This document shows positions 7,434 to 10,220 of a stretch of DNA of 10,220 bases, in pieces (position 1 is the first letter of the stretch; each line of letters opens with the position of its first letter). Below the pieces are notes generated by a model that saw nothing but the letters and a program-made list of their open reading frames with translations, had not been told where the DNA came from and did not search any database. Where the stretch lies: the NCBI GenBank assembly GCA_003024985.2, contig PXIH01S0002392.1, one strand, 5' to 3'. This stretch comes from Euperipatoides rowelli. Its lineage: Eukaryota > Onychophora > Udeonychophora > Euonychophora > Peripatopsidae. A program made the translations under genes and the position numbers.

Positions 7434-8600
7434 TATGTTGTATATAATAACATCTATCAACATACTCTCTAGAGGATTAGTGTTAAAACATAGACACAAA
7501 TGTAGTCTAGAAAAATACTCCAAAAATGAGGCAAAACCATGAGAGCATCTGATCAACCAGAACCAGGCTAATTTAAATAAATGTTAGGCCTACAGTTAAC
7601 AAATTCTGAAAGAGAGATGAAAATAAGTTGGAAAAAACATATATAGTATTGAAAACTAATACCAAAGTATATCAAATTTGGTATAATAAATCTAAGATTA
7701 TAGCTAGCCTACATAGGAAATTGGGAATGTTACAGACAGAATAAAGTCTATAAATTTTAACTTAGGGCAATTACTCAATGTCATGTTTAAAATAAAATAT
7801 AAAATTTGATGCTAGGGAGTTAAATAATATTCCTAAATATTAGACCTATTACCATTAGAAAGAAAATAAATTAATGGTGTATAAAGCTATATGAAGATTT
7901 GGTGATTTAAAGTACTATAGGTTAAACTTAAGCCTTATTGTGTGTAAATAAAATAGATTTTCATTGGGATATATTAGTGTTACAGTATAACCCTATGTAT
8001 AGTTTTATATAAATAAGAGAAGAAAATTGTATTGTAGAAATCTGCCTATGGCTATAAGGATTAATTAAGGGGGTTTGTAATTACTAATGATGATGACCAG
8101 GGTCAGAGAGTGCAGAGGTAAAGGTTTCTTGATGTGGGTGGCCTGAGTCATGTAAAATCACATAGATGATGATGATTTTAAATTATGTTCATATAACAAT
8201 AAAGTAGAATTTGTTTGTTAAATTAAAGATTCAATAAATGTAACGTGATTGTAAAGAATATAATGTATTGTATTATAGATTGTCAAAATTATGAGTAATA
8301 ATTAATTGATATAAATATTAGAGTAGAAATTATGTGAATTGCAACTAAAAAGAAAATAGGGGATAAGAATTTAGAATGATTTTTTTTTTTTTTTTTGGTG
8401 TTTTATATTGTAAAATAGCCAAAGTAGGCTATAATTTTATTTTTAATTAAGTGCAAGCAAAAGTGCTGTAATTTTATTTTATTCGTAATTTGTAAAAGAA
8501 AGGGATAAAAATATTTATTGTAAATCAATATTTTTATGTTTAAAAGGCCACAGTAATATTTTATTTATTTCATTTAGCCTATATTTGTAAAATATGAGAT
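7434..8600. other. AT-rich stretch without a supportable gene
   Basis: Short conserved-looking words such as GGCCTAC and TAGCCTAC recur, and there is a T17 run at 8380-8396. No open frame of note was found. The only denser part is 8087-8175, described separately. Confidence 0.65.
8087..8175. repeat. GATGAT-flanked 69-bp segment
   Basis: ATGATGATGA occurs at 8087-8096 and again at 8166-8175, bracketing a GC-richer purine-biased segment (8097-8165). The flanks could be a target-site duplication or simply a trinucleotide repeat. GATGAT tails also occur at the 3' ends of some LINEs. None of these readings is proven. Confidence 0.3.
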
Positions 8601-8602
8601 AA

Positions 8603-8842
8603 ATTGTTTTAATAAAAAGGCAGGAGACAAAGTCTGAAGCAGTGTGTGATTGTGTTAGCCAATTAGGGGAGAGAATTAGTATGAAGGTGTGAAAGTACGT
8701 TCAAAATGAGTTAAGAACAAAGTTTCAACAAAACCAAGAGAGATCAATAGTGAGCAGCGAGCAGACAACACCTGCATGTTGGTGCTGCGAAGGAAAGAGT
8801 GTGCGCAGTTCAAAATTAAATGGGAGTAGCACTGAAATAATT
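8603..8842 (+). other. Open segment with one stop, unrecognised
   Basis: After the TAA at 8600-8602 one plus-strand frame stays open for 80 codons except for a TGA at 8690-8692, ending at TGA 8843-8845. It includes a hydrophilic stretch (ELRTKFQQNQERS) and a cysteine cluster (ACWCCEG). The opposite strand is also open here for 89 codons (8725-8994), so base composition alone may explain it. I do not recognise a family. It is the start of the GC-richer block that runs to about 10060. Confidence 0.25.
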
Positions 8843-8917
8843 TGATAAGACAATTTGAAGAAGTTGCTGAAGTAGTAGAAGTAATTTATAGAATATTTTA
8901 AAGCCAAATTTATTATT

Positions 8918-9529
8918 TTATTCCGGTCGAAGACCAATACCGGCCAATACATAGACTTTAGTAGCAGTAGGAGTGCCGAACGTGCCTGTATCAATAGTGG
9001 TTGTGGAGAGCTTCACATTTTTCCCAATTATTAATATTAGCCCGGAAGGTGCTGAAGAAATAGCCCTTAGCCGTGGAACATTATAAAAGTTATAGAAGAA
9101 TATAGTAGTTATTTCGCGAGGCCCCTCTCTTAAAGTAGACCAGACATCAGCAGCGGAGAAACCAACAACATTATTAGAGGCTGATGAGACCGAAGAACAA
9201 CTCCAAGGAGCACCAGAATTATGGGAGCAGAAACCACAAGAGTAGAAGGTATTGTGCAACATCAGTGCGAGCTACAGCATCCCAGTAATCATAACAACAG
9301 TGATTGAAGCGCCATTGTAAACATCAATTTGGATTATTATCGAGTAACTTGGCCAGGAGTAGTCAGCCAGCTCAAAAGTAAATGTACCAGTGCGGACTTT
9401 ATTTGGGAATCCAGAACGGATGGATATCTTACCGAGCTCGGCGGAGTGAATGTAAGTTGGCCAACAGGGTGAGTGAAATATTTTATCATTGTTAGCATAT
9501 GAAGTATGAGAGTTAGCATAGAGAATAGC
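8918..9529 (-). pseudogene. Long minus-strand frame with a single internal stop, unknown product
   Basis: From just after a TAG at 9530-9532 the minus strand reads 85 sense codons, a TAG at 9272-9274, then 117 sense codons to TAA at 8918-8920. Residues look protein-like. The first half has alternating, beta-strand-like stretches (GTFTFELADY, SIIIQIDVYN, ITVVMIT). The second half is Ser/Thr/Asn-rich, then has FFYNFYNVPRLR, and ends VYVLAGIGLRPE. No signal peptide, transmembrane run or catalytic motif is evident. An ATG at 9260-9262 would open the last 114 codons. I do not recognise the family. A decayed structural (capsid-like) or retroelement protein is conceivable but is a guess. The minus strand is pyrimidine-rich, which lowers stop frequency, and overlapping frames are also open, so coding status is uncertain. 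Confidence 0.3.
9382..9451 (+). CDS. Putative first coding exon of a small two-exon gene
   Basis: An ATG at 9382, directly after an in-frame TAA, opens a frame reading MYQCGLYLG and so on to RARRSE, where it meets GAAT followed by GTAAGT at 9452, a near-ideal eukaryotic splice donor. A second donor-like GTGAGT is at 9469. Joining the 9452 donor to the acceptor at 9864-9865 keeps the frame (phase 1) into 9866-10008. The context before the ATG is weak, the exon is only 23 codons, and a minus-strand frame overlaps it, so this is a hypothesis from splice signals alone. Confidence 0.22.
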
Positions 9530-9626
9530 CTAGTAGAATAAGAGCGTGTGTAACTCATTTCTATATGCAAGAATTGTACTAATTTTTTTTTTATTATTTT
9601 CCTATTTCATTTGTATTTTGTATTCA

Positions 9627-9814
9627 GTGGGGGAGAAAGTGTAACAACTTTGTGAGTGGAATCGTCTTAGGACATTTTGTCAAGTCACAATAGTCAGCCT
9701 GAATTATTTTATTGTAAATTTGTGCAGGCAATAGTGTCCGAAACAGTACGTGAGCCAGTGTGACAATAAAGTATCAAATTCCTAGCTAAAATTTGTGTCA
9801 TGTGTCAATTGTCA
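9627..9814 (+). other. LTR-like boundary: purine tract, TGTAACA and AATAAA
   Basis: GTGGGGGAGAAAG (9627-9639) is followed immediately by TGTAACAAC, the arrangement of a polypurine tract and LTR start in many Gypsy-type elements. An AATAAA follows at 9765-9770 and TGTCA-type ends occur at 9800-9814. No second LTR copy, primer-binding site next to a CA end, or plus-strand pol remnant is present upstream, so this may be a solo LTR relic or coincidence. Confidence 0.25.
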
Positions 9815-9865
9815 TTAGTTATTAATTTTCTTTTCCATTATTATTTTTTTGTCTTCCTTGTTTAG

Positions 9866-10008
9866 TGTTTGTATTGTGGACAGGGTCCGAGTTGCACCCT
9901 GTGATTATCGAGTGCTCGTGTGGAGCTAGCAAGCGCAAGGTTTCGCTAGATAGATGTAGGTGGTGCCCAAATCACTGTCTTTTTTTAAATTCCAACGATA
10001 TCATATAG
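9866..10008 (+). CDS. Putative second exon with a cysteine-rich segment
   Basis: A long pyrimidine tract ending in TTGTTTAG (AG at 9864-9865) is a strong 3' splice site. The following sequence is open in one frame for 46 codons from 9868 to a TAG at 10006-10008. It contains VIIECSCGASKRKV and then LDRCRWCPNHC, giving a CxC-x11-CxxCxxxC spacing that could bind zinc. It is in frame with 9382-9451 across a 414-bp intron. I do not recognise the family. The other two frames stop early. Alternatives: part of a 5' untranslated exon for a gene beyond the window, or retroelement sequence. Confidence 0.28.
9880..9902. repeat. 7-bp perfect hairpin within the putative second exon
   Basis: ACAGGGT (9880-9886) pairs exactly with ACCCTGT (9896-9902) around a 9-base loop. 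It is short and may be incidental. Confidence 0.5.
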
Positions 10009-10220
10009 CGAAGTATAGCTGGGGGAGTGCTTACGATATTATACCGGGTCCCGACGCACTATAGTATTATGTTTTTTATTATTATTATGGTATGTGTAGA
10101 CATATAATCTATATACTATATGTATAAAAATCTACAACAGTATTATCATACAGTGTGTGTAATTTATATATTATTTTTATTTCTATTTTATTTCATTATT
10201 AATATAGATTTAAATTCAAT
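10009..10220. other. Right edge, AT-rich beyond about 10070
   Basis: GC-richer sequence with CpG continues to about 10065 (CCGGGTCCCGACGCAC) and then gives way to TA-rich low-complexity DNA. No feature is supported there. Confidence 0.6.

Noticed and set aside
8725-8994. 89-codon minus-strand open frame
   Set aside because: It overlaps the plus-strand open segment 8603-8842 and the end of the other minus frame, is dominated by L, F, S and Y, and has no recognisable domain.
9337-9570. 77-codon minus-strand open frame
   Set aside because: It overlaps the longer 8918-9529 frame in a different phase and has no motif; likely a shadow of base composition.
9895-9967. 73-base tRNA-like span bounded by GCACC and GGTGC
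   Set aside because: The outer stem is only five pairs, the T arm lacks the GGTTCRANTCC pattern and no proper A box is present.

Overview
The window is AT-rich, non-coding eukaryotic DNA, most likely from an invertebrate animal and possibly an arthropod. Supporting signs are long A/T homopolymers, little compact coding capacity, dense degenerate repeats, the remnant of a mariner-type transposon, and short words such as TAGCCTAC, ACCGGT and TACTGTA. The species call is inference. No intact gene can be supported. Two ambiguous bases (3381 and 7433) show that this is assembled draft sequence.

Layout. Positions 1 to about 1945 form a very large imperfect fold-back. Two arms of roughly 0.8-1.0 kb are collinear in opposite orientation almost to the centre (about 1036-1155), and the left arm is interrupted by a roughly 245-bp insert that ends in a run of 16 A. 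Positions 1963-2010 hold a short GATC-rich repeat that reappears, inverted, near 6697-6745. Positions 2010-3660 are AT-rich with small hairpins, a cluster of TACTGTA words, a CpG-rich hairpin island (3140-3230) and a short TTAGGG-like stretch. Positions 3669-4278 are an internally deleted mariner-family element with a broken transposase on the minus strand. Positions 5021-5634 are a second, smaller inverted-repeat element. Positions 6190-7432 hold four separate short tandem duplications (units of 34, 35, 24 and 69 bp). Positions 7434-8600 are featureless and AT-rich.

Positions 8600-10060 form a clearly GC-richer block with CpG and longer open frames on both strands. On the minus strand, one frame runs through 202 sense codons with a single TAG. 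On the plus strand, a strong splice donor (9452) and a strong acceptor (9865) would join two open segments in frame, the second having a cysteine pattern CxC-x11-CxxCxxxC. There is also a purine tract followed by TGTAACA and an AATAAA, which resembles a retroelement LTR boundary. These readings overlap or compete and cannot all be right. This block is where an unrecognised gene, exon or decayed viral or retroelement sequence is most likely.

Nothing here works as a gene set. The window reads as a repeat graveyard flanking, or inside an intron of, something that begins near the right edge. The most notable items are the giant fold-back, the mariner relic and the unexplained block at 8600-10060.
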